In this document: positions 6,010 to 6,379 of the stretch, piece by piece
How positions within the stretch are numbered: position 1 is the stretch's first letter
How the letters are laid out: each line of letters begins with the position of its first letter
Assembly (NCBI GenBank): GCA_964496275.1
Contig: CAZBYL010000083.1
Span: 1 to 6,379 of the forward strand
DNA length: 6,379 bases
Source of the DNA: CAZBYL01 sp964496275
GTDB lineage: Bacteria; Synergistota; Synergistia; Synergistales; Synergistaceae
Direction of reading: 5' to 3'
The notes under the pieces: model-generated
The model's input: only the letters and a program-made list of their open reading frames with translations
What the model was told of the DNA's origin: nothing
Database searches by the model: none
Position numbers and translations under genes: made by a program

Positions 6010-6379
6010 TTAAAGTTTGATGCCGTTGAGCATCAGAATACTGATTAGAAGCCCAAAGACTGCGTATGTTTCGCACATAGCCGGAAGAATGACCGCCTTA
6101 CCAATCTGTTCCGGACGTTTTGATATCATAAGAATTGAAGCTGCCGAGGACTTACCCTGCCATATTGCCGAGTAGAAGCCCGAGATAGCGATGGGAAGGC
6201 ACGCGAAGCAGATGCCGAGTCCCTGCCAAACGGAGAGGACGACTCCGCCCGCACCGAGAAGTCCCGCCTTCTGAAGGGCGAGAACCGCGACGAGAAGTCC
6301 GTAGATTCCCTGCGTACCGGGAAGCGCCAAAAGAACGAGGGCGTATCCGAATTTCTTTGGGTCCTCTGTCATGACACCC
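6010..6379 (-). CDS. atpK: V-type ATPase subunit K (c-ring proteolipid), 5' truncated by window edge
   Basis: This is the membrane c-ring subunit (NtpK, 16-kDa proteolipid) that carries ions through the Vo sector. The frame stays open to the right edge, and the first ATG (6372) aligns with the loop before helix 2 of relatives (..EDPKKFG..), so it is internal and about 40 residues with helix 1 are missing. Numbered from that Met, three hydrophobic helices are seen: about 8-34, 48-72 and 91-116. The two hairpins are an internal duplication: TQGIYGLL (20-27) matches CETYAVFGLL (100-109), with Gln21 where helix 4 has the ion-binding Glu101. This makes it a V-type c with one carboxylate per four helices. 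L17, T20, Q21, Q72 and E101 match the Na+ ligands of Enterococcus NtpK, which predicts Na+ coupling. The stop is TAA, 21 bp before atpE. Confidence 0.95.
   Translation of the reverse strand, partial: GVMTEDPKKFGYALVLLALPGTQGIYGLLVAVLALQKAGLLGAGGVVLSVWQGLGICFACLPIAISGFYSAIWQGKSSAASILMISKRPEQIGKAVILPAMCETYAVFGLLISILMLNGIKL

Noticed and set aside
1..6379. tRNA or rRNA genes, CRISPR arrays, insertion sequences or riboswitches
   Set aside because: Apart from the terminator hairpin, no repeats, direct-repeat arrays, transposase-like frames or structured leader were seen. The operon leaves almost no non-coding space to the right of position 172.

Overview
The window is almost entirely one tightly packed minus-strand operon encoding a prokaryotic V/A-type (rotary) ATPase. 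In transcription order (right to left) the genes are atpK (c-ring subunit, cut by the right edge), atpE, atpC, atpF, atpA, atpB and atpD. This K-E-C-F-A-B-D order is the classic bacterial V-type order (as in the Enterococcus ntp operon, where the F subunit is called NtpG). It implies that the start of atpK, the membrane stator gene (subunit I/a), any peripheral-stalk G/H gene and the promoter all lie beyond the right edge.

All seven genes look intact apart from the truncated K. Lengths are normal for their families, the catalytic motifs of A and the arginine finger of B are present, and nearly every gene has a good Shine-Dalgarno sequence. Intergenic gaps are 13-21 bp, and two junctions (C/F and A/B) overlap by exactly 14 nt, pointing to translational coupling. 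Functionally, A3B3 forms the catalytic head, D and F the central rotor shaft, C the adaptor from shaft to c-ring, E (with an unseen G/H partner) the peripheral stalk, and K the ion-carrying ring. The K sequence keeps the residues known to coordinate Na+ in the Enterococcus enzyme (LPGTQ plus Q plus E), so the enzyme is predicted to be Na+-coupled.

Downstream of atpD (positions 1-171) lies a perfect 14-bp hairpin with a T-run that should terminate the operon. It may also serve a gene arriving from the left on the plus strand; only a possible 24-codon tail of such a gene is visible, and it is weakly supported.

The organism is a bacterium (strong GGAGG-type ribosome sites, GTG/ATG starts, moderate GC content). 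A V/A-type operon of this kind is common in anaerobes. My impression from sequence style is a Synergistota-like anaerobe, but this is an inference that a protein search would settle. I see no unknown system here: it is a well-preserved housekeeping or energy-conservation locus whose most interesting points are predicted ion specificity and junction architecture.
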